From Streptomyces sp. AV19 (GTDB lineage: Bacteria > Actinomycetota > Actinomycetes > Streptomycetales > Streptomycetaceae): a DNA stretch of 64,000 nucleotides. Both the position numbers and the translations under genes were made by a program. Positions 47,701 to 54,990 of the stretch are shown one piece after another (position 1 is the first letter of the stretch; each line of letters opens with the position of its first letter). The notes beneath the pieces are model-generated. The model had not been told where the DNA came from, did no database searches, and saw only the letters and a program-made list of their open reading frames with translations. The stretch covers positions 376,010-440,009 of the forward strand of contig NZ_JAEAMR010000003.1 in NCBI RefSeq assembly GCF_015999245.1. The letters are read 5' to 3'.

Positions 47701-48033
47701 CTTGCCGTACTCCTTGCCGACCGAGGCGCCCTTGATGGCGTCCAGCCTGCCGGCGATCTGGCCGGTCTGTCCCGGAGCGGTGGCGATCATCATGGTGACG
47801 GTGCGCTCGCCCTTGGACTTGGCCTTGGCGAGCAGCTCCGCACCGTGCGAACCGAGCTTGTTCTTCGGCGACTTGACTGTCCCGGCCGGCTTGACCGGTC
47901 CGGGCGACGGGGGCTGCGGCCCGTCGGCGAAGGCGGGAGCGGCGCCCGTGGCGGCGAGGGCGACCGCCGCGGCGGCCGCGACGGCTATTCGGCCGGCACG
48001 TCTCGCGCCGCCGCGGGGGGAGGGGGTGGTCAT
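44719..48033 (-). CDS. secreted subtilisin-like serine peptidase (S8), 1104 aa
   Basis: A large secreted protease: signal peptide (cleavage near AFADG, residue 37), inhibitor-like propeptide, then an S8 domain with triad D211 (GILDSGVDLGHP), H391 (HGTHVAGITA), S587 (GTSMAAPQAAG) and oxyanion N489. The D-H gap of 180 residues is unusually long and holds two acidic EF-hand-like loops (DLNRDGDTTDTW and DLDDNGDFGNDEE). The C-terminal 450 residues are beta-domains. ATG at 48033. It could take part in nutrient scavenging or mycelial protein turnover. Confidence 0.92.
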   Translation of the reverse strand: MTTPSPRGGARRAGRIAVAAAAAVALAATGAAPAFADGPQPPSPGPVKPAGTVKSPKNKLGSHGAELLAKAKSKGERTVTMMIATAPGQTGQIAGRLDAIKGASVGKEYGKLGYVRATVPTDRADAAIAEAQRLPSVHGIDLKQEIKLPDPTPRADAVAGAKGPEKRAYPAPDRRTPAKNPYQPAFETGAVDFVEDHPKADGRGVTIGILDSGVDLGHPALRKTSTGERKIVDWVTSTDPLVDGDDTWLPVTQKVSGPSFSFNGRSYKAPAGDYRVALFAENATAGGDMKGDLNRDGDTTDTWAVLYDQAKGTVRVDLDDNGDFGNDEEMKPYKDGFQVGYFGKDDPKTPIAERIPFVVQIRKDVPLDPAGPNWVGKKADFVNIGVIESEHGTHVAGITAANGLFGGKMNGAAPGAKLVSSRACTWSGGCTNVALTEGMIDLVVNRGVDIVNMSIGGLPALNDGNNARSELYTRLIDTYGVQLVVSAGNSGPGANTIGDPGLADKVLSVGASVSKETWAANYGSEVRTKYAMMPFSSRGPREDGGFTPVVTAPGASVNTTPTWEPGAPVAESGYELPPGYGMLQGTSMAAPQAAGASALLISAAKQKHMKLTPADLRTALTGTAKKIKGFQAYEQGSGLIDVNEAWDALRHGATAHEYAVKAPVSTALSGSLKTPGFGTGLYDREGGLKAGESRTYDVTITRTSGPAKAVWHELKWRNNDGTFKLAGSDEVRLPLNEPVTVKVVAKAKSAGIHSGILSVDDDRTEGVDKQIMTTVVVADPLAKPSYAVKKSGTVQRNATTSYFVTVPKGAKSLQVAIDGLAKGSQTRFIAINSYGMPVDPTSTVNCYPNYDNPKNTCRPDVRSYANPLPGVWEIEVESRRTSPLLDNPYTVSATVLGASFEPATATVAEAKAGTPVPVTWKATNGYAPFEGKLQGGRLGSSKITRPEITQGQKQTAKVTLGAGVTRFEAAIGGTADAKADLDLVVYKDGKPVGSSTSGGSDEQVVLANPAAGEYTVEVAGYSVPSGKTAYDYRDVYYAPSLGEVKVDAGRTVKLGAGESAQVEADVVVAGAAPEGRTFAGEVRLVNERGTVAGSGSVKIEKVVS

Positions 48034-48555
48034 GGAGGTCCCTGGCTCGTTGAGGTAACGGCTGCCGGTGGCAGGTCCGGATATCGGAACCGGATGACGC
48101 ATCACTTTTATGGAAGTGACGGGCGTTTGGGGAGAGTTGCCGGGACGGGAGAATAAAGATGGCGTAAACCCGCCAGCCTTCGCACCGGGAGGAAGCAGGA
48201 CGGACACCGTGAACCGGTCGCGACCCGGTTCGCGCACCTTTCCCGCAGCTCAGCCGGGTGGGGCACGGGTAGGGCAAACGGACTACAGCGGGGCCGGCGG
48301 GGCCATAGGGTTCCCTGTGCCGTTCCCCGGGCCGTCTTCCCCGTCGGGTGAACGCTGAGTGAGCCTCAGTGCTCGAGGGGACGAGTGATATATGTCGGTT
48401 CGCAGTAGCCAAGATCGATGTGAGGTGATCGGCGGCGACCGTTGCCGCCCTGTTCACGCCCAGGTCATTCGCGCTGCCAACGATCCTCGGTGACAGCAGC
48501 CGCAGACCGCCTGCACGCCCGTTCGCCTTCGCGTTCGCACTCGGGGAGACCGCCC
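48034..48555. other. divergent intergenic region, peptidase/metallophosphoesterase
   Basis: 522 bp without a credible gene. It holds an inverted repeat TCACTT (48102-48107)/AAGTGA (48114-48119) about 70-85 bp before the peptidase start, an AT-richer GATATATG near 48388, and a PHO-box-like direct repeat at 48452-48473. Promoters for both divergent genes are expected here. Confidence 0.45.
48452..48473 (+). promoter_or_regulatory. PHO box-like direct repeat
   Basis: Two abutting 11-bp units, GTTCACGCCCA and GGTCATTCGCG, fit the tandem-unit layout of the Streptomyces PhoP operator (GTTCACC-type units). The site is 83-104 bp before a secreted phosphoesterase gene, a sensible PhoP target. The second unit is degenerate. 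Confidence 0.4.
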
Positions 48556-50313
48556 ATGCCCAGCAGATCCGAAAGATCCGCAGCTACGCACCTCGACCGC
48601 CGCGGGTTCCTGGCCGCCGCGGGCGCCGTCGGCACGGCCACCGGAATCGGCCTCGCCCTGGGGGCCGCCGCCCCCGCCCTCGCCGGGCAGGTGCCGCCCG
48701 GCACCACGGGCGGCGGCACCGGCGACCCCGTCCCCGCCGGCGCCCCGCAGGGCGCCGGGGCCGCGGAGGCGGCCCCGACGGGCGCCGGCACCACCCTCGT
48801 CTCCGTCGCCGCCCCGATCGGCGGCAGCGGCTACCGGCGGCTCGGCGACGGCCCCGGCTGGCCGCGGGTCGTCCGCACGGACCTCGCCGACGCCCGGGAC
48901 GACCGCGACCGCCGCCGTACCACGATCGCCTCGTTCGTGCAGTTCACCGACCTCCATCTGACCGACGTCCAGCACCCCCTGCGCTACGAGTTCTTCCGGG
49001 CCGGCGGCGAGGGGGCGTGGCGGCCGCACGAGGCGCTGACCCTGCCCGGCGTCGTCTCCCTGGTCGAGCGCGTCAACAAGCTCCGCCGCGGCCCGGCCAC
49101 CGGCAGCCCGCTGAAGTTCGTCATCACCACCGGCGACAACGGCGACGAGAACGCGAAGATCGAGGCCGAGTGGTTCCTCACCGCGCTCAGCGGCGGCCGG
49201 ATGGACCCCAACACCGGTGACCGGCACCGCTACGAGGGCGTCCAGAACAGCGGCCTGAAGCTCTACTGGCACCCCGACAGCTCCCTGCGCGACCAGGACA
49301 AGGCCCTCGGCTACCCGCGCATCGACGGCTACCTCGCCGCCGCCGTGCGCCGCGTCCACAGCCCCGGCCTGAACATCCCCTGGTACTCCACCTTCGGCAA
49401 CCACGACCTGCTGTCGGGCGGCTGTTACCCGGCCGCCGGGTCGTTCATCTCCGACGTCGCGGTGGGCGGCAAGAAGCTCTACACCATCTCCGCCGACGAG
49501 GCGAAGTGGCTCATGGACGGCGAGGCGCACGGCGTCGATCCCAGGGGCGAACGCATAGAGGAGCTGCTGCGCAAGCACAAGAAGGAGCTGCGCAGCGTCA
49601 CCCCGGACCCGCGCCGCGTGCCGCTGACGCAGCGTCAGTACGTGGCGATGCACCTGGAGCGGAGGTTCACCGGGCACGGGCCCGTCGGGCACGGCTACAC
49701 CAGGGCCAACCTCGACTCCGGCCGCCTCTACTACAGCTTCCGCGTCTCGGACCGGGTCATCGGCATCAGCCTCGACTCCACCGACCCCGGCGGCCACTAC
49801 CAGGGCTCCCTCGGGACGGCCCAGCTCGACTGGCTGGACCGCACCCTGAAGGCCCACCGGGACGACTACGCCCTCGTCTTCAGCCACCACCCGAGCTGGA
49901 GCATGGACAACTTCACCCCCGACCCGAACCGGCCGGACGAGAAGCGGCACGGCGGCGCGGAGATCATCGCCCTGCTCCAGCGCCACCGCAACGTCCTGGC
50001 CTGGATCAACGGGCACAGCCACCGCAACCGGATCCGCCCGCGCGGCACGTTCTGGGAGATCGCCACGGCGTCCCACGTCGACTACCCGCAGCTCGCGCGC
50101 GTCATCGAGATCACCGACAACCGCGACGGCACGATCTCCCTCTACACGACCCTCGTCGAGTCCGCCGCCCCGCACCGCACCGACTACCACGACCTGTCCC
50201 AGACCGGACTGGCCTCCCTCTACCGGGAGTTGGCCTTCAACGCGCCGGGCAAGGACGGGTCGCTGGCGGGTGACGCGAGGGATCGCAATACGGAGCTGTT
50301 GCTGAGGCGGTGA
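48556..50313 (+). CDS. Tat-exported metallophosphoesterase (TIGR03767-like)
   Basis: A 585-residue exported phosphoesterase. The twin-arginine signal THLDRRGFLAAAGAVG begins near residue 12. Metal ligands: FTDLHLTD, TTGDNGDEN, FGNHDLL, FSHHPSW and NGHSHRN, all present. Family members are secreted phosphatases or phosphodiesterases of unassigned substrate. The ATG at 48556 (MPSRSERS) has GGGGAG about 7 nt upstream. A strong terminator lies about 45 nt after the stop. A PHO box-like repeat upstream hints at phosphate control. Confidence 0.88.
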   Translation: MPSRSERSAATHLDRRGFLAAAGAVGTATGIGLALGAAAPALAGQVPPGTTGGGTGDPVPAGAPQGAGAAEAAPTGAGTTLVSVAAPIGGSGYRRLGDGPGWPRVVRTDLADARDDRDRRRTTIASFVQFTDLHLTDVQHPLRYEFFRAGGEGAWRPHEALTLPGVVSLVERVNKLRRGPATGSPLKFVITTGDNGDENAKIEAEWFLTALSGGRMDPNTGDRHRYEGVQNSGLKLYWHPDSSLRDQDKALGYPRIDGYLAAAVRRVHSPGLNIPWYSTFGNHDLLSGGCYPAAGSFISDVAVGGKKLYTISADEAKWLMDGEAHGVDPRGERIEELLRKHKKELRSVTPDPRRVPLTQRQYVAMHLERRFTGHGPVGHGYTRANLDSGRLYYSFRVSDRVIGISLDSTDPGGHYQGSLGTAQLDWLDRTLKAHRDDYALVFSHHPSWSMDNFTPDPNRPDEKRHGGAEIIALLQRHRNVLAWINGHSHRNRIRPRGTFWEIATASHVDYPQLARVIEITDNRDGTISLYTTLVESAAPHRTDYHDLSQTGLASLYRELAFNAPGKDGSLAGDARDRNTELLLRR

Positions 50314-50340
50314 GTCCTTCGGGTCCTTCGGGTCCTTCGG
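50314..50340 (+). repeat. 9-bp tandem repeat after the phosphoesterase stop
   Basis: The unit GGGTCCTTC is repeated about three times directly after the stop codon (TCCTTCGGG, TCCTTCGGG, TCCTTCGGA). It is probably a slippage array; no function evident. Confidence 0.6.
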
Positions 50341-50357
50341 ATCACGGGTCGGATTCC

Positions 50358-50401
50358 GGGAACCGGCCTTCCGGGTTTTCACGTCCGGAAGGCCGGTTCC
50401 C
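50358..50401 (+). terminator. intrinsic terminator of the phosphoesterase gene
   Basis: A perfect 17-bp stem (GGGAACCGGCCTTCCGG with 50385-50401), a 10-nt loop and a following TTTT. It is the strongest hairpin in the window. Confidence 0.9.
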
Positions 50402-51062
50402 TTTTGCGCGGGACCGGCCGGACCGGGTGCGCAGGTGACACATTCGGGCCGCGCATTCACCGGGTTCGAGCCCGCCTGTGCCGCCGGGGGCCAGTGGAAG
50501 AACTGCGATTCGGCCAGGGCGCGGACCGTTCCGGCCGGTCGGCCGGAACGGCCGTGCGGCCGGAGTTGTCCGACGGGCCAGATCTTCGATTTACCGGGTA
50601 ACGCCCTTTTCGCTTCCGGTGCTTGGCCGCCTATTTCGATTCCGTTTGTGCGTGAACAATGAATTCCGGTTTTCGGGCGAGGGCCGCGATCCGGCTCCGG
50701 AGCGGTGAATTCCAGTGGCGGAAAGACGATCATTGCCGTGGATGTGCGCGGCGGTTAGGTTCTCCGGGGGAACAGCTCCGGCCACATCGGCGGGGCTGGA
50801 GGGGGGAAGCGGTGAACCGCACATCTGCGCGCCCGGATGCGACAGCGTCCGTCGGCGTCATGCCGGCCCGTGGGGTGCGGCGTCCGGAGAAGAGCTCCGG
50901 CTTATAACCGGGCGCGGCCGTACGGGCCGCCCGGAATGTCATTGCCTTGGACGAACTCGCGGCAATTCGCGTCGCCTTGACGCGCCCATGCCCCTGCGAG
51001 TGTTCGCCGCCTGCACACATCACGTCGCCCCCGCGCGACGTCAGAGGGGTTTCGGAACCACC
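50402..51062. other. 661-bp intergenic region before the secreted-protein island
   Basis: No open frame here has convincing third-position GC or a ribosome site. The stretch 50585-50735 is markedly AT-richer than its surroundings and includes two GTGAATTCC/ATGAATTCC sequences. A TTGACG near 50977 could be a -35 but has no clear -10. The frame upstream of the ALF/AbfB gene stays open but encodes no signal peptide, so it is not counted as coding. Confidence 0.45.
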
Positions 51063-52628
51063 ATGCACAAGAGACATCTCGCCTCCGCGCGCGTCCGGAG
51101 GATCGTCACACGCGGCCTCGTCACCACCACCGCGCTCGCCGCCGTGACCGGCGTCGTCGCGCAGGACGCCGCCCTCGCCGCGCCGTCGGGCGCCGTCGCC
51201 CAGGCGGACGCCATCGGGACCGACGGCGAGCAGCGCGTCGCGGCCGCCGCTGTCATCGACTTCTTCCCGAGCAACGCGAACCTGCAGCTCAGCGACTACG
51301 AGTTCATCCGCCTGCTGTGGCAGAAGGCCGGCGAGCCGGGCGAGAAGTGGACCGTGGTGCGCACGGCGGCCGAGGCGGCCATGGCCAGTTCCTCCGCCGA
51401 GGACCACGTGCGGTTCATCGTCACGGGCATCGTCGAGGCCGGGAAGACCGACAAGAAGCGCCAGGACGACAAGGCCGAGGCCGACCGCGCGGCCCGCCTC
51501 GCCAAGTCCCAGGCGCTGCTGGCCGTCGGCATCCCGAGCACCCCGGAGCTCCTGGGGCTGAGCGACGACAACTTCATCCGGGCCGTTGTGAACCACTCGG
51601 CCGCCGGGCCGGAGGTCCGGAAGGCGGGCATCAAGGCGCTGGCCGGGGGTGCCGCCGACTGGCGGGAGTTCATCGTCAACGGCGCCCGGGAGGCGCACGC
51701 GCGCGACTGGGCCAACCACCTCAAGGAGCTGGAGGAGAAGGACCGCAAGGAGGCCGAGCGGCGCCGGGAGCTGGCCGCGCGGACGGCCGCCGCGGCGCTC
51801 TTCCGCACGGCGCCGACGGAGGCGATGCTCGCCCTGGGCGACGACAACTTCATCCGGGAGCTGCTGCGCACGGCCCCGGACGATCTGCGCGGCAGTGAGC
51901 TCTACGCGGCTGCGCAGCGCGCGGTGCTGAGCTCCGACCCGGCGGAGTGGAAGAAGTTCATCCACTCCGGCGCCGAGGAGGCGTACAAGCGCGACGACGA
52001 GATCCGTCGGAAGACGCTCGCGGAGGAGAACCGCAAGGCCGTCCTGCGGATCCAGGCCTTGGCGGAGAACGGCGGGCTGAACCCCAACCTGGTGGCCGCC
52101 GCGAAGAAGGCGCTGTCCGGTACCGACGAGGAGGTCGCCGAGTTCCTCAAGAAGGACAATCAGTACCGGGCGCGGCGGCAGTCCTTCCGGGTGAGCGGCG
52201 GAGAGTGGGCGGGCTGGTACATCCGCCGGTCCGGTGCGGACGGCGACGAGGCGTTCCTCGGTCCGGTGGACTCCGGGAGCAAGCAGGCCGTCCGCGAGGA
52301 CGCCACCTGGGTCATCGTGCCGGCGCTGGCCAACAACCCGGGGTGCTTCTCCTTCGAATCGGTGAGCAAGTCCGGTCACTACCTGAAGCTCAAGCACGGG
52401 ACCGACGACGTGCGGGTTTCCCCGGACGACGGCAGCCGGGAATCCCGGGAGGACGCCACGTGGTGCCCCCGCGAGGGCGCCACCGGGTCCGGGAACTCCT
52501 TCGTTTCGGCGAGCGATCCGGACAAGTGGTTGCAGTCCCACAAGGGTGTGCTCCACGCGACCGATCGGATCGGCACCGCTTTCGCGGACGCGGCGACCTG
52601 GAACGTCTCTTCCCCGCTCGCGCGCTGA
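51063..52628 (+). CDS. secreted ALF-repeat protein with AbfB domain
   Basis: A 521-residue secreted protein. Signal peptide to about residue 40. Three or four ALF-type helical repeats follow: about 76-128, 160-212 (ELLGLSDDNFIRAVV to WREFIVNGAREA), 252-306 (AMLALGDDNFIRELL to WKKFIHSGAEEA) and a partial unit near 335-362. The last 145 residues form an AbfB-type beta-trefoil (CFSFESVSKSGHYLKL, SREDATWCPREG, FADAATWNV) that binds arabinose-type sugars in family members. No catalytic domain is seen. It opens a run of five same-strand secreted-protein genes. ATG at 51063; no strong ribosome site. Confidence 0.8.
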   Translation: MHKRHLASARVRRIVTRGLVTTTALAAVTGVVAQDAALAAPSGAVAQADAIGTDGEQRVAAAAVIDFFPSNANLQLSDYEFIRLLWQKAGEPGEKWTVVRTAAEAAMASSSAEDHVRFIVTGIVEAGKTDKKRQDDKAEADRAARLAKSQALLAVGIPSTPELLGLSDDNFIRAVVNHSAAGPEVRKAGIKALAGGAADWREFIVNGAREAHARDWANHLKELEEKDRKEAERRRELAARTAAAALFRTAPTEAMLALGDDNFIRELLRTAPDDLRGSELYAAAQRAVLSSDPAEWKKFIHSGAEEAYKRDDEIRRKTLAEENRKAVLRIQALAENGGLNPNLVAAAKKALSGTDEEVAEFLKKDNQYRARRQSFRVSGGEWAGWYIRRSGADGDEAFLGPVDSGSKQAVREDATWVIVPALANNPGCFSFESVSKSGHYLKLKHGTDDVRVSPDDGSRESREDATWCPREGATGSGNSFVSASDPDKWLQSHKGVLHATDRIGTAFADAATWNVSSPLAR

Positions 52629-52672
52629 CCCGCTCCCTCACCGAGTTCACCCCTGAAAGAACGGATGCCACG

Positions 52673-53203
52673 ATGTTCCGGACCATGCGAGCCGCGCTGG
52701 CCGTCGGCGCCAGCATCGCCGCGCTGGCCGGCGGTGCGACCACCGCGTACGCAGACCCCGCCGACACCTCCTCCTACGTACGGTTGCGGGCGGAGCACAG
52801 CGACAAGTGCCTCACCATCGAGAGCGCCAGGATCGGCGAGGGCGCGAACGCGGTCCAGCAGTCCTGTGCCGACGACTTGGACAACCAGCTCTTCGGGCTG
52901 AAGTCCGTCGGCTCGGGGACCCTCTCCGTGCGGGCCAAGCACAGCGGTCGGTGTCTCGGCGCCGGGCAGTCCACCGACTGGGACGTCCAGCAGCTCTGGT
53001 GTGCCGACGACTCCTCCAGCCAGCGCTGGCGCGTGATGCTCGTCGAGGTCGGCAAGGGCCTGTACGAACTGCGCCCGGTGGACGCCCTGGAGTACTGCCT
53101 GACCATCCCCGGCTACAGCCAGGACGAAGGCGCGAAGGCGTCGATCTACAGCTGCAACGGAGCCTCCTCCCAGCGCTGGCGCATGGTGCCCGCCTCCTCC
53201 TGA
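52673..53203 (+). CDS. secreted ricin-type beta-trefoil lectin, 176 aa
   Basis: A 176-residue protein made of a signal peptide (cleavage near AYADP, residue 28) and one ricin-B-type trefoil. The three repeats end in LDNQLFGL, SSQRWRVMLV and SSQRWRMVP, and each starts with the DKCLTIE, GRCLGAG or EYCLTIP loop. Six cysteines are present. It probably binds carbohydrate outside the cell, with no enzymatic domain attached. It follows the ALF/AbfB gene by 44 nt and precedes a similar lectin gene by 31 nt. Confidence 0.83.
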   Translation: MFRTMRAALAVGASIAALAGGATTAYADPADTSSYVRLRAEHSDKCLTIESARIGEGANAVQQSCADDLDNQLFGLKSVGSGTLSVRAKHSGRCLGAGQSTDWDVQQLWCADDSSSQRWRVMLVEVGKGLYELRPVDALEYCLTIPGYSQDEGAKASIYSCNGASSQRWRMVPASS

Positions 53204-53234
53204 CGCCCACTGTCGATCAGAAACGGATTTCACG

Positions 53235-53801
53235 ATGGCACGGATCATTCGATCCGCACTGGCGCTCGGCGCCGGACTCGTCGCGCTGGCCGGCGCCACG
53301 ACCACCGCACACGCGCAGGGACGGGCCGCCGCTCCCGCTGCCGCCGCCGGGGACACGGTCGTCCAGATCGAAGCGGGGGACAGCAACCGGTGCCTGGCCA
53401 TCCCCAGCGACCCCAACGTCAAGAACGGCGGGCGCGCCCACCTCGACTTCTGCGTGGACTGGGCGTGGACGAAGTGGCGCGTGGTCCCCGTCGACAACTC
53501 CTCCGTCGAGCTCCGTTCGGTGAAGGACGGCCGGTGCCTGGAGGTGGAGAACAGCGGTACCCAGGTCAAGGCCGTGGTCCAGTCGTGGGACTGCTCCGGG
53601 GGCAAGCAGATGCGCTGGCAGATGGACCTCGTCGATCCCGTCCGCCAGCTCTACCAGCTGCGTCCCACGCACGTTCAGGACCGCTGCCTCGACGTGCCCG
53701 ACGAGGACGTCGTCGAGGGCAAGCCGCTGTGGCAGTGGTACTGCAACCAGAGCTCGGCCCAGCTCTGGCGGATCAAGCCGGTCGCGGAGAAGGCGTCGTG
53801 A
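53235..53801 (+). CDS. secreted ricin-type beta-trefoil lectin, 188 aa
   Basis: A 188-residue signal peptide plus trefoil protein, paralogous to the preceding gene. Repeats: NRCLAIP..WTKWRVVPV, GRCLEVE..KQMRWQMDLV and DRCLDVP..SAQLWRIKPV. Cleavage is expected near AHAQG. The two lectins share little identity outside the repeat motifs, which suggests old duplication. Its stop overlaps the start of the next gene (GTGA), so lectin and ALF-type protein are translationally coupled. Confidence 0.83.
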   Translation: MARIIRSALALGAGLVALAGATTTAHAQGRAAAPAAAAGDTVVQIEAGDSNRCLAIPSDPNVKNGGRAHLDFCVDWAWTKWRVVPVDNSSVELRSVKDGRCLEVENSGTQVKAVVQSWDCSGGKQMRWQMDLVDPVRQLYQLRPTHVQDRCLDVPDEDVVEGKPLWQWYCNQSSAQLWRIKPVAEKAS

Positions 53802-54886
53802 GAGGCCGGCGGTGGGCCGTACCCGCGCTGACCGTCTGCCTGCTGGCCGGCGGCTCGTTCGCGGGAGCGGCCCCCGCCGGGGCCGCCGCGGCCGCCGGCC
53901 AGCAGGCCGAACCGTCCGCGCCCGCCCTCATCTCCGCGGCCGCCGCCGAGGACGCCCGCAACCGGGTCCGCAAGATGGCCATGTCGTCCCTCCCGGACGA
54001 GATCCGCAGCTCCGCCTGGCTCGCCCTGCGCAGCAGCCGCGGCGACGCGGCGATCGCCGAATGGCTGGCGCCCGGCGGCGGATTCCAGAAGGCGCTCCAG
54101 CGGATGCGCACCACCCAGAACCTGAACCGCGCGTTCTGCGAACGGGTGCTGCTCACCCACCCCGCCTCGTTCTCCCCCGAGGTGCACGCCGCGGCCGAGC
54201 GGGCCGTAGCGGGAACGCCCGTCGACCAGGCCGCGTTCGTCAGGTCCGGCTACGACGCGGCCCTGAAGCGCGACCGGGCGGCCCGGGAGGCCGACGAGAA
54301 GCGCGAGGCCGAAGTCGCCGCGAGGGACCGGGACTTCGTCCGGAACATCGCGGAGAACGACCCGGGCGAGCAGGTGCGGGTCGCCGCGCGGTGGGCGCTG
54401 CGGCCCGGGGCCGGTGACGCGGACGTGGCGGAGTTCTTCGGCTACGGCTGGACCACCGGCGCGACCCTCGACCTCGAGGGCTACCGGATGCGCATCGCGG
54501 ACGCGGAGGTGGCGCGGCACCACACCCTCTCCCTCCTGCTGGAGAAGGCCACAGCCGCAGAGGAGGCCCTGAAGAGCGCGGCCGACAAGGCCAAGGCCCG
54601 CGCCGAGGCCGAACGGGCCTGGGGCGAGGTGGCCGACCACGCCGACGCCGCGCGCAAGGCGTGGCTGGCCGAGCGGGACACGGCCGTGGCGCAGGCGGAG
54701 AACTGGCGGAACGTCGCCAAGGCGTCCAAGGACTCGGCCGACCGGCTCTGGAAGAACATCGGCGACGCCGCCGCGGCCAACCAGGACTCCTGGACCGGGG
54801 AACAGACGGAGGCGGCCGGTACGGCCGGTTTCTGGAAAGACATGTTCGACCGGGCCCAGGACAGCGAGGACCGCGTGAAGGGCTGA
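53798..54886 (+). CDS. secreted ALF-type helical protein, 362 aa
   Basis: A 362-residue protein with a signal peptide (VPALTVCLLAGGSFAGA) and ALF-type repeats (EIRSSAWLALRSSRGDAAIAEWL in part; VHAAAERAVAGTPVDQAAFV; VRVAARWALRPGAGDADVAEF). It ends in a long charged coiled coil (about 230-362) with no trefoil or enzyme domain. It looks like the front half of the downstream toxin protein without its toxin tip. GTG at 53798 with GGAGAAGG upstream and a four-base overlap with the lectin gene. A terminator-like hairpin follows the stop. Confidence 0.72.
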   Translation: MRGRRWAVPALTVCLLAGGSFAGAAPAGAAAAAGQQAEPSAPALISAAAAEDARNRVRKMAMSSLPDEIRSSAWLALRSSRGDAAIAEWLAPGGGFQKALQRMRTTQNLNRAFCERVLLTHPASFSPEVHAAAERAVAGTPVDQAAFVRSGYDAALKRDRAAREADEKREAEVAARDRDFVRNIAENDPGEQVRVAARWALRPGAGDADVAEFFGYGWTTGATLDLEGYRMRIADAEVARHHTLSLLLEKATAAEEALKSAADKAKARAEAERAWGEVADHADAARKAWLAERDTAVAQAENWRNVAKASKDSADRLWKNIGDAAAANQDSWTGEQTEAAGTAGFWKDMFDRAQDSEDRVKG

Positions 54887-54918
54887 CCCGCCCCGCGCCG
54901 GTCCCGCTTCAACCCCCC

Positions 54919-54949
54919 GACCCCTGCCCGCAGATGAAGGGCAGGGGTC
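54919..54949 (+). terminator. terminator or attenuator ahead of the toxin gene
   Basis: An 11-bp stem (GACCCCTGCCC with 54939-54949), 9-nt loop and a following TTTCTTTTCCCTTTC tract. It lies 42 nt before the toxin ATG and 33 nt after the ALF gene stop, so it could end the upstream transcript or limit read-through into the toxin gene. Confidence 0.75.
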
Positions 54950-54990
54950 TTTCTTTTCCCTTTCATTCCTTTCATTAGGAGGATCCTGTG

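Noticed and set aside
50314..50340. Possible CRISPR-like array
   Set aside because: Only three 9-bp units without spacers; a simple tandem repeat. No cas genes are in the window.
50715..51062. In-frame 5' extension of the ALF/AbfB gene
   Set aside because: No stop is present, but the extension carries no signal peptide and the real signal peptide starts at 51063.
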